Origin: Sporosarcina sp. FSL W8-0480
GTDB taxonomy: Bacteria; Bacillota; Bacilli; Bacillales_A; Planococcaceae
DNA length: 64,000 nucleotides
NCBI RefSeq assembly: GCF_037963765.1
Contig: NZ_CP150166.1
Coordinates: 1,433,501-1,497,500 of the forward strand
Direction: 5' to 3'
Below are positions 43,224 through 52,886 of the stretch, one piece after another. The notes under the pieces are model-generated. The model was not told the DNA's origin, did not search any database, and worked only from the letters and a program-made list of their open reading frames with translations. Every line of letters begins with the position of its first letter. Within the stretch, counting starts at the first letter, position 1. The translations under genes and the position numbers were made by a program.

Positions 43224-44258
43224 TTATTTACCCGCCGGTTGCCAAGCCTCAAGCAGTTCCTGTTCCCGTTCCCGCGAAATTCCAGCTTTCCAATCATCGT
43301 CCTGTCTTGCCTGCACGCATTGATAAATATCGGAAATTGTATCTTCAAGAGGTCGGAAGGAAAGTGCATCCTCGACAGCTTTCTCTATACTGATAAATGA
43401 ACTGCCTTTCCACGGTTCAGATGCGCCTCCTAAAGCGAAATCCTCAGGAATCCATAAAGGCATTTCCGTCCATGGTTGCACCTTTTGTTCCAACATGAAT
43501 TTTTCATCGGCCCATACGAATTCGGCATTACTTTTAGTGACGGCTTTGCATGTGTTCAAAAACTTTTCCATCGTTAATTCGTAACCCGGCCCTGTAACAT
43601 TGAACGTTCCCGCTTTCCTGTTTTCTGCCATAGTTAACGCCCATGCTGCCATATCTTTTACATCAATGAATTGTACTGCACGATCCGGACGGCCCGGAAC
43701 CAACACCGTTCCACCTTGGGCTACACGATGAACCCAGTAGGGGAGGCGGTCCGTATAGTCATAGGACCCGACTAACAACCCTGCCCGCACATTCAAAACT
43801 CGATTCGGCCAATGCTTTTCGGCTTCCACTTCACAAGCCACTTTCATCCCGCCGTAATATTCGTAAGGGGATACAGCTCCCTCTTCGATTTTCTTCAGAA
43901 CATCTTCCGGAGGTATAGAATGTACATGATAATCCTCTGCAATATGAAGAGGAATCCAATCTGGATAAACAGAGATGCTTGAAATATACGTCAAATGCTC
44001 GACGTTATCTCCAAGTGCATCTGCGATTTTTTTTATTTGAAGCGGGGTCATCCCGCAAGTGTCCATAACGGCGTCCCATTTCCGATTTTCAAGTTGCGGC
44101 ACATCGCCATTTCGATCTCCAGTCAGTTGCTCCACGTCAGGAAACACATCAGAATTGTTCCCGCGATTAAATAAAGTGACCTCATGCCCTCTTTTCAATG
44201 CCTCTTCCACCAACGCTCGACCTAAAAAACGGGTTCCTCCCAAAATAAGCACCTTCAT
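43224..44258 (-). CDS. NAD-dependent epimerase/dehydratase (extended SDR)
   Basis: This 344-residue protein has the Rossmann motif LILGGTRFLGRALVEEA and the SDR active-site Tyr/Lys in SPYEYYGGMKVACE. The C-terminal half is substrate-specific. It resembles SDR proteins of the reductase type found alone in Bacillales; substrate unknown. AGGGGGATTATGT precedes the ATG. It is transcribed away from the neighbouring gerA operon. Confidence 0.85.
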   Translation of the reverse strand: MKVLILGGTRFLGRALVEEALKRGHEVTLFNRGNNSDVFPDVEQLTGDRNGDVPQLENRKWDAVMDTCGMTPLQIKKIADALGDNVEHLTYISSISVYPDWIPLHIAEDYHVHSIPPEDVLKKIEEGAVSPYEYYGGMKVACEVEAEKHWPNRVLNVRAGLLVGSYDYTDRLPYWVHRVAQGGTVLVPGRPDRAVQFIDVKDMAAWALTMAENRKAGTFNVTGPGYELTMEKFLNTCKAVTKSNAEFVWADEKFMLEQKVQPWTEMPLWIPEDFALGGASEPWKGSSFISIEKAVEDALSFRPLEDTISDIYQCVQARQDDDWKAGISREREQELLEAWQPAGK

Positions 44259-44417
44259 ACATAATCCCCCTAAGTATAGTAATGGCTTACTTTAGTATTA
44301 TTTCGAGTTTCCATTGGTAAAACCCTTCCTCGATTAACCCTACCTGACAAAGATATGTTTAGATTGGCCTCCCGCAGTCAATTCTGTTAACAAAGATTGT
44401 TGTGGGGTGAGTGTATC

Positions 44418-45965
44418 GTGTTCAAAAAGAAACCCAAACCTATTTACATCAACAAACGGTTAACCGATAGCGAAACGAGTAATACAGGAGACGCAGTTGA
44501 GGCAGTGCCGACTGTTGGCGAAGATTTTATTCGGGCTATGGGTGATGCTGTTCATCACACATCTGATTTAGTTGTCAAACGGATACCTCCGAATCTGTCA
44601 CTCATCTATATAGATAACATAGTGGATACTGACACATTAAATAATCATATCCTTCCCAAGCTGTTGAAGCAGACAAGTGAGTCTCCGGATACTATTGCAT
44701 CGGTCGTGACTGTTCCACAATTAAAATTGGCTGAAAAAATGGGGGAAGTCGTACCGGCGATGATGGAAGGCAGTGTTCTTATTCATGTCGATGGGTACGC
44801 GAAAGTTGTAGCTGCGACAATTCCCTTGCCTGAAGATCGCCAACCATCATCCCCGGAAAATGAGTCTCAGGTAATCGGTGCGCAAGTGGCCTTTAATGAA
44901 AGTCTGTCAAGGAATGTTACTTTGATCCGAAGGTTTATCAAAAACCCGAATCTCTGTAGTGAAAAATTGAATGTCGGCGATCAATCGAATACATCGATTG
45001 CGATGCTATACATTAAAGGTGTCGCTTCCGAACAAAACGTAAATACGCTGAGACAAAGAATTACAGATCTTCAAACAGATTCTGTATTAGATAGCTCAAT
45101 TCTTGAACAATTAATAGACGACAATTCGTTATCGATCTTCCCCCAAATGTTACTAACAGAAAGACCGGACAAGGTTTGCGGGGAACTATTGAATGGAAAA
45201 GTAACAGTCCTTGTGGATGGAAGTACACTTGCGATCATTTGTCCACTTTCATTTATTGAATACTTTCAAAGTCAGGAAGATCTAAATATACGATGGCAGA
45301 TGGCTACGTTTCTCCGATTGTTAAGATTTACAGCGGTCGTAGTATCAGTTCTATTAACCCCTTTATATGTCGCGGCATTAACATTTCATTATGAAGTCAT
45401 TCCACAAAGTCTCTTAGTCCCGCTGAGTGAATCAAGAGCTCTGGTTCCTTTCCCGCCTTTACTTGAAGCACTGCTTATCGAATTTATTATAGAGCTGCTT
45501 AGAGAAGCGGGAGTCAGGCTGCCGACAAAAGTTGGACAAACGATTGGTATTGTTGGAGGTATTGTCGTTGGAACTGCTGCTGTTCAAGCAGGAATAACGA
45601 GTAATATCTTAATCATCATTGTCGCTTTAGGGGCGTTATCCTCGTTCACTACGCCAAGTTATATGATGGGTAACGTCATCAGAATAATTCGCTTTCCATT
45701 AATACTGTTGGCAGGTCTTTGGGGATTTTACGGCATTATGTTGGGATTTTGTTTTATCCTTGTCCATCTTTTACGCCAGTCAAGTTTGGGTTCGCCATAC
45801 ATGGCACCTTTTTACCCTCCACGCCTAATTGATTGGCGGGATAGTCTTGTCAGATTACCTTTGCCATTTACATCTAACAGACCGTCAAACACGAGACCGG
45901 AGAATGTAAACAAATATGATTCTGAACCCGTTAATCCCGAGAAAAATGAACAGAAGGTGAAATGA
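44418..45965 (+). CDS. gerAA: GerAA-type germinant receptor A subunit (intact)
   Basis: This 515-residue protein has the full GerAA layout: a hydrophilic N-terminal domain of two lobes (residues ~20-290), a membrane domain with about five segments (~295-460, ELLREAGVRLPTKVGQTIG) and a charged tail. The GTG at 44418 follows GGGGTGAG. With the next two genes it forms a complete A-B-C receptor of the inner spore membrane that senses germinants. The same family is present broken at 31 kb, so this copy is probably the working receptor of the window. Confidence 0.93.
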   Translation: MFKKKPKPIYINKRLTDSETSNTGDAVEAVPTVGEDFIRAMGDAVHHTSDLVVKRIPPNLSLIYIDNIVDTDTLNNHILPKLLKQTSESPDTIASVVTVPQLKLAEKMGEVVPAMMEGSVLIHVDGYAKVVAATIPLPEDRQPSSPENESQVIGAQVAFNESLSRNVTLIRRFIKNPNLCSEKLNVGDQSNTSIAMLYIKGVASEQNVNTLRQRITDLQTDSVLDSSILEQLIDDNSLSIFPQMLLTERPDKVCGELLNGKVTVLVDGSTLAIICPLSFIEYFQSQEDLNIRWQMATFLRLLRFTAVVVSVLLTPLYVAALTFHYEVIPQSLLVPLSESRALVPFPPLLEALLIEFIIELLREAGVRLPTKVGQTIGIVGGIVVGTAAVQAGITSNILIIIVALGALSSFTTPSYMMGNVIRIIRFPLILLAGLWGFYGIMLGFCFILVHLLRQSSLGSPYMAPFYPPRLIDWRDSLVRLPLPFTSNRPSNTRPENVNKYDSEPVNPEKNEQKVK

Positions 45966-47078
45966 GTGAAAAATCCGATTCACATTGGCCCAAGTGATAC
46001 GGTCAATGCTTTTCTACTATTTTTCATCATTCATTCCTCACAGATAGGGATTGGGATACAAGGATTTCAACGGATTGTGTATCAGGACGCAAAACATGAT
46101 GCGTGGATTTCTGTATTACTTGCAGGTCTTGCCACCAACATCATAGCAATCTTCATGCTCAAAACACTAGAAATTTACGGTTCAAGTGACTTATATGGTA
46201 TTCATCAAGACATATTCGGCAGATGGATAGGGAACTTTTTTAATATCTCTTATATTTTGTATAGCTCGATCGCATTTTACGCTGTTTTAAGGAACTATAT
46301 TGAAGTCGTCCAAGCATGGGTTTTTCCAAGCTTGGACATTTGGTTTCTTGCGGCTTCCTTACTGCTTATCGTCATTTATACGTTTACGGGCGGTGTGCGG
46401 GTAATTGTAGGCATTACTTTTTTTAGTGTCGTAATTGCGATCGGGCTTTTACCGATGTTAGGCTTTCCGATAAAGTACAGTGAGCCAAGAAATCTTCTCC
46501 CCATTTTAGAGGCTGATATAGGTGCAATCCTAAAGGGCATAAAAACGATGAGCTTCACGATTATTGGATTTGAAATACTTTATATAATTTATCCTTTTAT
46601 AAAGGATAAAGAGAATGCAAAGAAACATGTTCATCTTGGATTATTCGCGACGACCTTCATTTACCTCTCTATCATGTTGGTAACCCTGATGTATTTCAGT
46701 GGGGAACAATTAACAAAGACGATATGGGCAACTTTGTCGTTATTTAGCATCATTAAGTTTCCGTTTATTGAACGATTTGAGTATATAGCGGTTTGTTTTT
46801 GGATGTTGATCATTTTACCGAATCTTTGTCTGTTTTTATGGGCTGCTTTTCGGGGTACGAGCCGCCTGATAAGCATAAGTTCAAAAAAGTTCGTCTGGAT
46901 ATTTTCGTTTATCATTTTACTTGTGAGTTTACCAATGAAAACTCGAATTCAAATAAATACTTTTAATGATTACTATAGCCGAATAGCGTTTTATATCGTA
47001 TTTGTATATCCGATAATTTTATATTTATTTGCAACGGTGAAAAAGAAACTTAAATCACGTAAGGAGCAAATAGAATGA
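45966..47078 (+). CDS. gerAB: GerAB-type germinant receptor permease-like B subunit
   Basis: This 370-residue protein has ten membrane segments of the APC superfamily, with the GerAB start (IGPSDTVNAFLLFFIIHSSQIG) read here in parts. It is likely the ligand-binding subunit for small germinants. GTG starts directly after the gerAA stop with AAGGTG upstream, and its end overlaps gerAC by four bases. It gives a reference length for the truncated copy at 29.6-30.6 kb. Confidence 0.93.
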   Translation: MKNPIHIGPSDTVNAFLLFFIIHSSQIGIGIQGFQRIVYQDAKHDAWISVLLAGLATNIIAIFMLKTLEIYGSSDLYGIHQDIFGRWIGNFFNISYILYSSIAFYAVLRNYIEVVQAWVFPSLDIWFLAASLLLIVIYTFTGGVRVIVGITFFSVVIAIGLLPMLGFPIKYSEPRNLLPILEADIGAILKGIKTMSFTIIGFEILYIIYPFIKDKENAKKHVHLGLFATTFIYLSIMLVTLMYFSGEQLTKTIWATLSLFSIIKFPFIERFEYIAVCFWMLIILPNLCLFLWAAFRGTSRLISISSKKFVWIFSFIILLVSLPMKTRIQINTFNDYYSRIAFYIVFVYPIILYLFATVKKKLKSRKEQIE

Positions 47079-48199
47079 AGCAGTTTTGTTTTTTTATAGT
47101 CCTGTTAGTTGTCAGCCTTAGTATAGGCGGCTGTGCAGAAACTCAAATCCTTGAAGAAGTAGCGTTAACGACACTTGTGGGCTATGACTTAGGAAAAGAG
47201 GGAGGAGTGGAGACTACGGCCATTGTTCGTCAAGTGGGCACAGAATTGCAAAGCAATGTTGCAATCATTACCACTGAAAATGATACAAGCCAAGGTACAC
47301 TTTCAAAAATCAATCGTAGAGCGCATGAGAAAGTAGTGTCGGGACAATTGAGGAGTGTGTTATTCGGTGATGAGTTTGCCAAGAAAGGAATTGGTTATTC
47401 TATTGACACCTCCTTAAAAAACCCCGCTATAAGTGAAGCCATACTTTTGGCAGTCGTCGAGGGTGAGACAAGACCGTTACTTGAATACGAATACCCAAAT
47501 ATTGATGAAATTGGCCAGCATGTTTACAAGCTGCTTGATCAAAACATTAAAAGTGAGCAAGTGGTTTCATCCACACTACATGAAGTGGCCTTCGATTATT
47601 ATTCTACTGGAAGGGAAATCGCGCTACCCATTATAAAAAAAGATGACGAGTTGGTGAATATTACAGGAATCGCTTTGTTTATAAAGGATAAGATGGTCGG
47701 TAAACTTTCTGTGGGAGATAGTTTTTACGTGAAACTAAGTCGCGACGATTATCAAAATGGTATGTATGAGTTGAAAATTAGTGGTGAAGCATTGTCATCT
47801 TCTGTAGTGAAAGATCCTTCCAAAGAGATAAGTTTGGTCTTTGATCCGATTAAAACGAAAAAAAGAGTGAAGTTAGTTGACCCGAAAAAACCTGAATTCG
47901 ACTTGTATATTTCAATTCAGTCAAGAATATTAGAAATAAAAGAAGACGTTAATATAGGAACTGCTGAAAATGTAGAAGAACTTGAAAAAGCAATTAGTAA
48001 GAAACTATCAAGTGAAATTTCACGGGTGATTGCTTATTGCCAAGAAATCGGTTCGGATGTTTTTGGGTATGGCGAAATTTACAGAAGCTCAGTACGAAAT
48101 TCAAAACTTACAGAAGAAAAGTGGCGTGAATTGTATAAGGAAATGAAAGTGAACGTCCATATCGACTTTACAATGATCAGAAGCGGCGTATTTGAATAA
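47075..48199 (+). CDS. gerAC: GerAC-type germinant receptor lipoprotein
   Basis: This 374-residue protein has a lipoprotein signal and lipobox SIGGC, then a Ger(x)C domain (AETQILEEVALTTLVGYD). It is much less like the two 32-34 kb paralogues than those are like each other, so it belongs to a separate receptor lineage. The ATG overlaps the gerAB stop. It completes the operon. Confidence 0.92.
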   Translation: MKQFCFFIVLLVVSLSIGGCAETQILEEVALTTLVGYDLGKEGGVETTAIVRQVGTELQSNVAIITTENDTSQGTLSKINRRAHEKVVSGQLRSVLFGDEFAKKGIGYSIDTSLKNPAISEAILLAVVEGETRPLLEYEYPNIDEIGQHVYKLLDQNIKSEQVVSSTLHEVAFDYYSTGREIALPIIKKDDELVNITGIALFIKDKMVGKLSVGDSFYVKLSRDDYQNGMYELKISGEALSSSVVKDPSKEISLVFDPIKTKKRVKLVDPKKPEFDLYISIQSRILEIKEDVNIGTAENVEELEKAISKKLSSEISRVIAYCQEIGSDVFGYGEIYRSSVRNSKLTEEKWRELYKEMKVNVHIDFTMIRSGVFE

Positions 48200-48323
48200 T
48201 CACTTGGTTTTTATACAAAAAGATACGATAACTATATTGTTTGTCCATTCCAGTTGACTCACTTATCCATATATTAGAGTAAGAGCTGGCCAGCTTATTA
48301 TGCGATGAATGGAGTGAGAACAT

Positions 48324-48548
48324 ATGTGCTTTGACAACAACAGACGCAGAAGTGATGTGGATCTAATCTGTGAGTGCCGCAGAGTAAGATTTAATCGGGA
48401 CAACAGGGTAGGAAATGAATTTGACCGTTCCAATGATTTTGGTCTGATGAACGATTTTAATCGCCGCAATGACTTTAATCGTAATAATGACTTTAGATGC
48501 CGATGCAGAGAGGTTAATAATCGCAGACGTAATTGCTGGTGGATGTAA
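48324..48548 (+). CDS. Small Asn/Arg/Asp-rich repeat protein, possible spore coat component
   Basis: This 74-residue protein contains a repeating N-D-F-N-R unit (residues ~40-57), Cys near both ends (CECRR, CRCRE) and a CWWM ending. GGAGTGAGAAC precedes the ATG. About 50 bases upstream, CATATATTA (48268-48276) fits a sigma-K-like -10, though a -35 is not convincing. Small Cys- and Arg-rich proteins with such repeats are typical of spore coats, and the neighbours are spore genes. No named family is recognised. Confidence 0.6.
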   Translation: MCFDNNRRRSDVDLICECRRVRFNRDNRVGNEFDRSNDFGLMNDFNRRNDFNRNNDFRCRCREVNNRRRNCWWM

Positions 48549-48581
48549 AAAGTGATTGGTATAAAATAATGAAATAGAACA

Positions 48582-48618
48582 GGCTCTGTACATCAAAAAG
48601 ATGTACAGGGCTTTTTTC
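48582..48618 (+). terminator. Terminator after the small repeat protein gene
   Basis: The stem GCTCTGTACATC with GATGTACAGGGC is followed by TTTTTT. Confidence 0.88.
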
Positions 48619-48785
48619 ATCGAAAAACAGTATACGGAATTGAAGTACTTTAAAAAAGGTTAGTGTATTCACAATTTACTATATTATGTGATTCACTTCA
48701 CACCCTCTATCCAAACTTTATCCTATAGTTGAATTGGATTTGAAGGATTACTTTATAAAGACAATACGGTTGAATCAATAAAGTA

Positions 48786-48819
48786 GCCCCCACATGACAG
48801 AAAAATGTCAAATGGGGGC
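48786..48819 (-). terminator. Hairpin downstream of the frameshifted gene at 48.8-49.1 kb
   Basis: GCCCCCA and TGGGGGC pair around an inner TGACA/TGTCA stem. The T tail on - is weak (TACTTTATT). Confidence 0.55.
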
Positions 48820-48839
48820 CGATCTATTTCAGTTCCATA

Positions 48840-49114
48840 TTAATCGAAACATGGACCTAAAATTGTGCTGCCGAAAAGTTGTCCGGCTTGGAAGACGAAA
48901 ACATCGATTTCTTTGAATGTCACGCCTTCTTGGAAAGTGAAGAACTGGTCGTAATCCAATGCCAATGTTGCACACACGGGATTATCGGCTGGCCAATCAA
49001 ACTTCGCTGAAGTGTATGGCAAGTCGTCTGTTCCGGACGTCCTTCGATACATGTTACATCAAAAAAGACTGCAGGTGGCTGCAAATCCGGACAACATGGT
49101 AAAACTGTTCCCAT
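48840..49114 (-). pseudogene. Small coat-like protein gene with one frameshift
   Basis: The ATG at 49114 has GGGAGGTGAG upstream and begins MGTVLPCCPDLQPPAVFFDV. Near 49035 the frame is lost: the first frame would end in an unrelated tail, while the next frame continues with TDDLPYTSAKFDWPADNPVC to a normal stop at 48840. Adding one base restores a protein of about 91 residues. It looks like an exosporium or coat-type small protein, but I cannot name a family. It could be a recent mutation or a sequencing error. Confidence 0.6.
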
Positions 49115-49277
49115 AATTCTCACCTCCCTTCCTATTTCTAAGCGCTTATTCATACGAAGAAAGAGGTTTTGGACAAGAGTCTTAGACTACAAAAATTGTT
49201 TTCGGCACGGAGCGTGGCTTTACAATAAAAAGGATATAATATAACTAAATAGTGGAAGGCAAACGGGGAGGTTACAA

Positions 49278-50354
49278 ATGAAGACAAACGTAGTCACATT
49301 TATATTGGCCACAATCTTGCTCGTTGGGTGCTCTTCAAATAAACTACAACATTCGATAGACAATCATCAACGTGCTCAAAAAGTGCAAGGGAATGTAGGA
49401 GTGGAAGTGGTTGCCGGAGACCTAAATGTTCCTTGGTCGATAGAAATCATTGATAATACATTCTATATAACGGAGAGACCAGGAAGCATTGTGAAAATAG
49501 AAAATGGAGATGTGGAACAGCAAAGTCTAAAACTTAAAAAAGAACTTGCAACAGCCGCGGAAGCAGGGCTTTTAGGATTTGTCCTATCTCCAGATTTTAC
49601 GGAGTCGAATGAAGCTTTTGCTTATTATACGTACGAAGATCATACAGGGCAATTTAACCGGATTGTAACACTTCGACTGAAAGACAATGTTTGGACGGAA
49701 GAACATTTACTTCTTGATAAAATCCCAAGTGGTTCCTACCATCACGGAGGAAGAATTAAAATTGGGCCTGATGGAAAACTTTATGCAACGACAGGTGATG
49801 CTTCCCAACGTGAAATTGCACAAGATAGAAAATCATTAGGTGGGAAAATTTTAAGATTGAATCTTGATGGATCCATTCCAACTGATAACCCATTTTCCGA
49901 TTCCTATATCTATAGTTATGGGCACCGAAATCCTCAAGGAATTACTTGGTTGTTAGACGGAACGCTATATGCAAGCGAACATGGTAACAGTGCAAATGAT
50001 GAAATTAATCGAATTGAGGCGGGTCAAAATTACGGGTGGCCGATTATTGAAGGTACTGAAGGGAGAGAAGGGATGGTTTCACCACTTTTCACTTCTGGTG
50101 CCGAATCCACTTGGGCACCATCGGGGATGGATAATTTTAATGGGAAATTGTATGTTGCGGCTTTGAGAGGGACAGCAGTTTTGGAATTTGACCTAAAAAC
50201 AAGTGAGCACCGTAAGATTGTAACCGATCTCGGTAGAATTCGAGATGTGCGGGTTAAGGATAACTATCTTTATTTTATTACCAATAACCGGGACGGGCGC
50301 GGAAATCCTAAGAGAAATGATGATAAGCTATACAGAATTTCACTGCCACAATAA
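49278..50354 (+). CDS. PQQ-dependent sugar dehydrogenase-like lipoprotein (glucose/sorbosone dehydrogenase family)
   Basis: This 358-residue protein has lipobox LLVGC and a six-bladed propeller of the GSDH family (WSIEIIDNTFYITERPGSI, HHGGRIKIGPDGKLYATTGD, YGHRNPQG, YASEHGN). These motifs line the active site of Asd/YliI-type enzymes. It should oxidise an aldose outside the membrane if PQQ is available. ACGGGGAGG precedes the ATG. Single gene ending at a terminator. Confidence 0.9.
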   Translation: MKTNVVTFILATILLVGCSSNKLQHSIDNHQRAQKVQGNVGVEVVAGDLNVPWSIEIIDNTFYITERPGSIVKIENGDVEQQSLKLKKELATAAEAGLLGFVLSPDFTESNEAFAYYTYEDHTGQFNRIVTLRLKDNVWTEEHLLLDKIPSGSYHHGGRIKIGPDGKLYATTGDASQREIAQDRKSLGGKILRLNLDGSIPTDNPFSDSYIYSYGHRNPQGITWLLDGTLYASEHGNSANDEINRIEAGQNYGWPIIEGTEGREGMVSPLFTSGAESTWAPSGMDNFNGKLYVAALRGTAVLEFDLKTSEHRKIVTDLGRIRDVRVKDNYLYFITNNRDGRGNPKRNDDKLYRISLPQ

Positions 50355-50359
50355 TAAAA

Positions 50360-50396
50360 GAGGTTGGAAAATGACAACATTTCCAACCTTTTTTTA
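50360..50396. terminator. Terminator between the sugar dehydrogenase and dus genes
   Basis: The stem AGGTTGGAAA-TG with CATTTCCAACCT is followed by TTTTTTT; A's on the other side could serve the convergent gene. Confidence 0.88.
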
Positions 50397-50399
50397 TAA

Positions 50400-51383
50400 T
50401 CAATTCAAATCCAATTCCTTTTCCATTACTTCTTTCACCATGCGTCGAACTTCATCTGTCGTTTTCGTATTCATCAATTCATTTCTCAACTCAGCTGCGC
50501 CTCTGAATCCGCGAATATAGATTTTGAAGAAGCGAAGGAGCGGCTTAAACGGACGTGGTTCTTCTTCAGTTGAATATTTGTCGTGCAAGTCCAATTGTAA
50601 TAGAAGTAAATCGAGATACTCTTTCACGCTATGTTCTCTTGGCTCTTTTTCGAAAGCGAATGGATTCGTGAAGACGCCACGACCGATCATGACACCGTCA
50701 ACCCCGTATTTCTCCACTAATTTTAGCCCTGTTGCGCGGTCAGGAATATCGCCGTTGATTGTCAACAATGTGTTTGGTGCAACTTCATCACGCAACTTTT
50801 TAATTTCAGGAATCAGCTCCCAGTGGGCATCCACTTTGCTCATTTCTTTTCTTGTGCGAAGGTGAATGGACAGGTTTGCAATATCTTGCTCGAATATATG
50901 ACGTAACCAATCCCGCCACTCGTCAATTTCAATGTAGCCAAGTCTTGTCTTGACACTTACTGGTAATCCACCTGCTTTTGCGGCTTGAATGATTTCAGCG
51001 GCGACTTCTGGGCGGCGGATTAATCCAGCACCTTTTCCGTTTGCTGCAACGTTTTGTACCGGGCATCCCATGTTAAGATCGATGCCACGGAAACCAAGTT
51101 TTTTCATGTCAATGCTCATCTGTCTGAAATACTCAGGTTTATCGCCCCAAATATGAGCGACAATCGGCTGTTCGTCCTCAGTGAACATCAAACGACCACG
51201 TACGCTTTCTCTTCCGTTCGGATGGCAATAGCTTTCTGTGTTTGTGAATTCCGTGAAATAGACGTCAGGTGGTGCTGCTTCGGCGATGACGTGACGAAAC
51301 ACGACATCGGTCACATCTTCCATCGGTGCTAATATGAAAAATGGCTTCGGTAATTCAAGCCAAAAATTATCTTCGTTACTCAT
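50400..51383 (-). CDS. dus: tRNA-dihydrouridine synthase
   Basis: This 327-residue FMN enzyme has [17 protein letters not shown], the active-site Cys in LNMGCPVQN, and VKTRLGY and NGDIPDR from the Dus TIM barrel. It reduces uridines in the tRNA D-loop using NADPH. The ATG at 51383 follows AGGAGGATACAAA; the open frame extends 17 codons upstream without reason. This is a Dus type found beside the usual DusB/DusC in Bacillales. Confidence 0.92.
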   Translation of the reverse strand: MSNEDNFWLELPKPFFILAPMEDVTDVVFRHVIAEAAPPDVYFTEFTNTESYCHPNGRESVRGRLMFTEDEQPIVAHIWGDKPEYFRQMSIDMKKLGFRGIDLNMGCPVQNVAANGKGAGLIRRPEVAAEIIQAAKAGGLPVSVKTRLGYIEIDEWRDWLRHIFEQDIANLSIHLRTRKEMSKVDAHWELIPEIKKLRDEVAPNTLLTINGDIPDRATGLKLVEKYGVDGVMIGRGVFTNPFAFEKEPREHSVKEYLDLLLLQLDLHDKYSTEEEPRPFKPLLRFFKIYIRGFRGAAELRNELMNTKTTDEVRRMVKEVMEKELDLN

Positions 51384-51500
51384 TTTGTATCCTCCTGTTG
51401 CATGAAAAATCCTTTGCTCATCAAATAGTATCATTTTTTATAGGCGAATGCACTGCTACATTCCTAAAACTTATACCGCGCAATCTACTTTTTTATCCGA

Positions 51501-51768
51501 AGGTCAACTCTTTCGCCGTTAGGGTCCATTCTATCGCTGTCAAGGTCCATTCTTTCTCCCAAGAGCCCATTCTTTCGCCGTCAAGGTCCATTCTTTCTCC
51601 CAAAGGTCCATTCTTTCGCTGTCAAGGTCCATTCTTTCTCCCAAGAGCCCATTCTTTCGCTGTCAAGGTCCATTCTTTCTCCCAAGGGTCCATTCTTTCG
51701 CCGTCAAGGTCCATTCTTTCTCCCAAGAGCCCATTCTTTCACCACGAGGGTCCATTCTCATGCTCTCA
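51501..51768. repeat. Tandem array with 21-bp period (about 13 units)
   Basis: Units such as GTCCATTCTTTCGCCGTCAAG and GTCCATTCTTTCTCCCAAGAG alternate, giving a 42-bp higher-order pattern; the first unit is degenerate. It fills most of the 387-base gap between dus and the NRDE gene. On - the units encode seven-residue repeats in open frame, but no ribosome binding site supports a gene. The array lies downstream of the NRDE gene. Confidence 0.9.
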
Positions 51769-51770
51769 AA

Positions 51771-52526
51771 TTATAAATTAAATACACGGTCTTCCATGAA
51801 TTCTCCGTCACGATACGTCCGTTCCACGAAAGTGATGTTATTTTCATGATCGATAAGCAAAACTGTCGATGAGCGGGTGCCATACCCTTCCGATTTGATG
51901 AATAGGGGAGATAAAATCCGTTCCAGTTGTTCACCGACTCCAGTATTCGGAAGTTGTTCGTCAGGAAACGGTTCGGCATCCTGAAGTAAATCAAACAGCT
52001 CATTAGGATGAATTTCACGGTTTTGTTCTACAATGTTCCGAAGGTCTGCTTTCCCTTTTACGACTTTCGGCCATGGTGTATCGAGAAAATGATTGCATAA
52101 CCCATGTGTCCCGGGTATGATCTTCTTCACCTCATTTTCGACATTCGAGTAATAAAACAACTCCTCCGCAGTACCAGCAATCACGTTGAAACCCGCATAC
52201 TCCGAACGCTTCTTTTGTAAACAATCCAGGAACTCGGTGGCAGTCTTATCGGATTCGAGAAAATTAGTCACGATTTCACCGCGAGACCGAACGTCCTTCC
52301 CCTGTTCGGAAGGATTCCTGTAATTGGTTAATGCAGCAAATCGTCCATTTTTTGTAATGCCAAGCCATGTTCCTTTTTGTGATAAATCCCTGCCTGCCAA
52401 TAAATACGGCTTGTCCTCCCAAAAATGGGCCGGGGCAGTAGGGCGCTCATAAAACTCATCCCGGTTCGCCGCCACGATCAATCGGTAAATCGGATGGTCT
52501 TGGACATGAAAATTAATCAAACACAC
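51771..52526 (-). CDS. NRDE (TANGO2-like) family protein
   Basis: This 251-residue protein begins MCLINFHV and has AANRDEFYERPTAPAHFW and KGTWLGITKNGRFAALTNYR, all hallmarks of the NRDE/TANGO2 family. Cys at position 2 is conserved in the family and supports the GTG start at 52526, even though the ribosome binding site is poor. The family is implicated in heme or lipid handling in eukaryotes; the bacterial role is not settled. Length is normal. Confidence 0.88.
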   Translation of the reverse strand: MCLINFHVQDHPIYRLIVAANRDEFYERPTAPAHFWEDKPYLLAGRDLSQKGTWLGITKNGRFAALTNYRNPSEQGKDVRSRGEIVTNFLESDKTATEFLDCLQKKRSEYAGFNVIAGTAEELFYYSNVENEVKKIIPGTHGLCNHFLDTPWPKVVKGKADLRNIVEQNREIHPNELFDLLQDAEPFPDEQLPNTGVGEQLERILSPLFIKSEGYGTRSSTVLLIDHENNITFVERTYRDGEFMEDRVFNL

Positions 52527-52645
52527 GACAACATCACTTCTCCATTTCTCCTAAATGAATAAAAAGTCTTTAACCGTATTATCATCTATTGATACTAAAG
52601 ATTCACTAATTTTAACTATATCTTACGTAGAAAATAAGGGAAGGA

Positions 52646-52685
52646 ATAAAAAAGAAAGTCGACGAAACACTTGTTGTCGACTTTC
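52646..52685 (-). terminator. Terminator after the small membrane protein gene
   Basis: On -, a perfect 10-bp stem GAAAGTCGAC with GTCGACTTTC is followed by TTTTTT. Confidence 0.88.
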
Positions 52686-52697
52686 ATAATAATTATA

Positions 52698-52886
52698 TCA
52701 ATATTTCCCTAATAGTCCTTTCAAACCCTTATAGATGAGGAATAGGGAGAATAGTAATATTGCTACTATGCCAATTATGTCAGTGATTGGCTCTATACCC
52801 GCTAAAAAGGTACCAGTTAAAGGAACCCTGACCAATGTAAATGCAGCCAATATACTAGCCAACATTAATAAAATCATTCTATCCAT
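52698..52886 (-). CDS. Small two-helix membrane protein
   Basis: This 62-residue protein has two hydrophobic segments (residues ~4-27 and ~35-57) and ends KGLKGLLGKY. AAAGGAGGG precedes the ATG by nine bases, and a good terminator follows, so it is a real gene. I do not recognise the family; it resembles small DUF-type membrane proteins of Bacillales. Confidence 0.75.
   Translation of the reverse strand: MDRMILLMLASILAAFTLVRVPLTGTFLAGIEPITDIIGIVAILLFSLFLIYKGLKGLLGKY

Noticed and set aside
49139..49148. Palindrome TAAGCGCTTA as a cre box
   Set aside because: The outer consensus positions (TG...CA) do not match, and it lies just upstream of a small - strand gene; probably chance.
51501..51768. 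CRISPR array
   Set aside because: Units are contiguous 21-mers without unique spacers, and no cas genes are near.
51341..51781. Open frame on + through the 21-bp array
   Set aside because: It is open only because the repeat period is a multiple of three; no ribosome binding site, and the translation is pure repeat plus antisense of neighbours.
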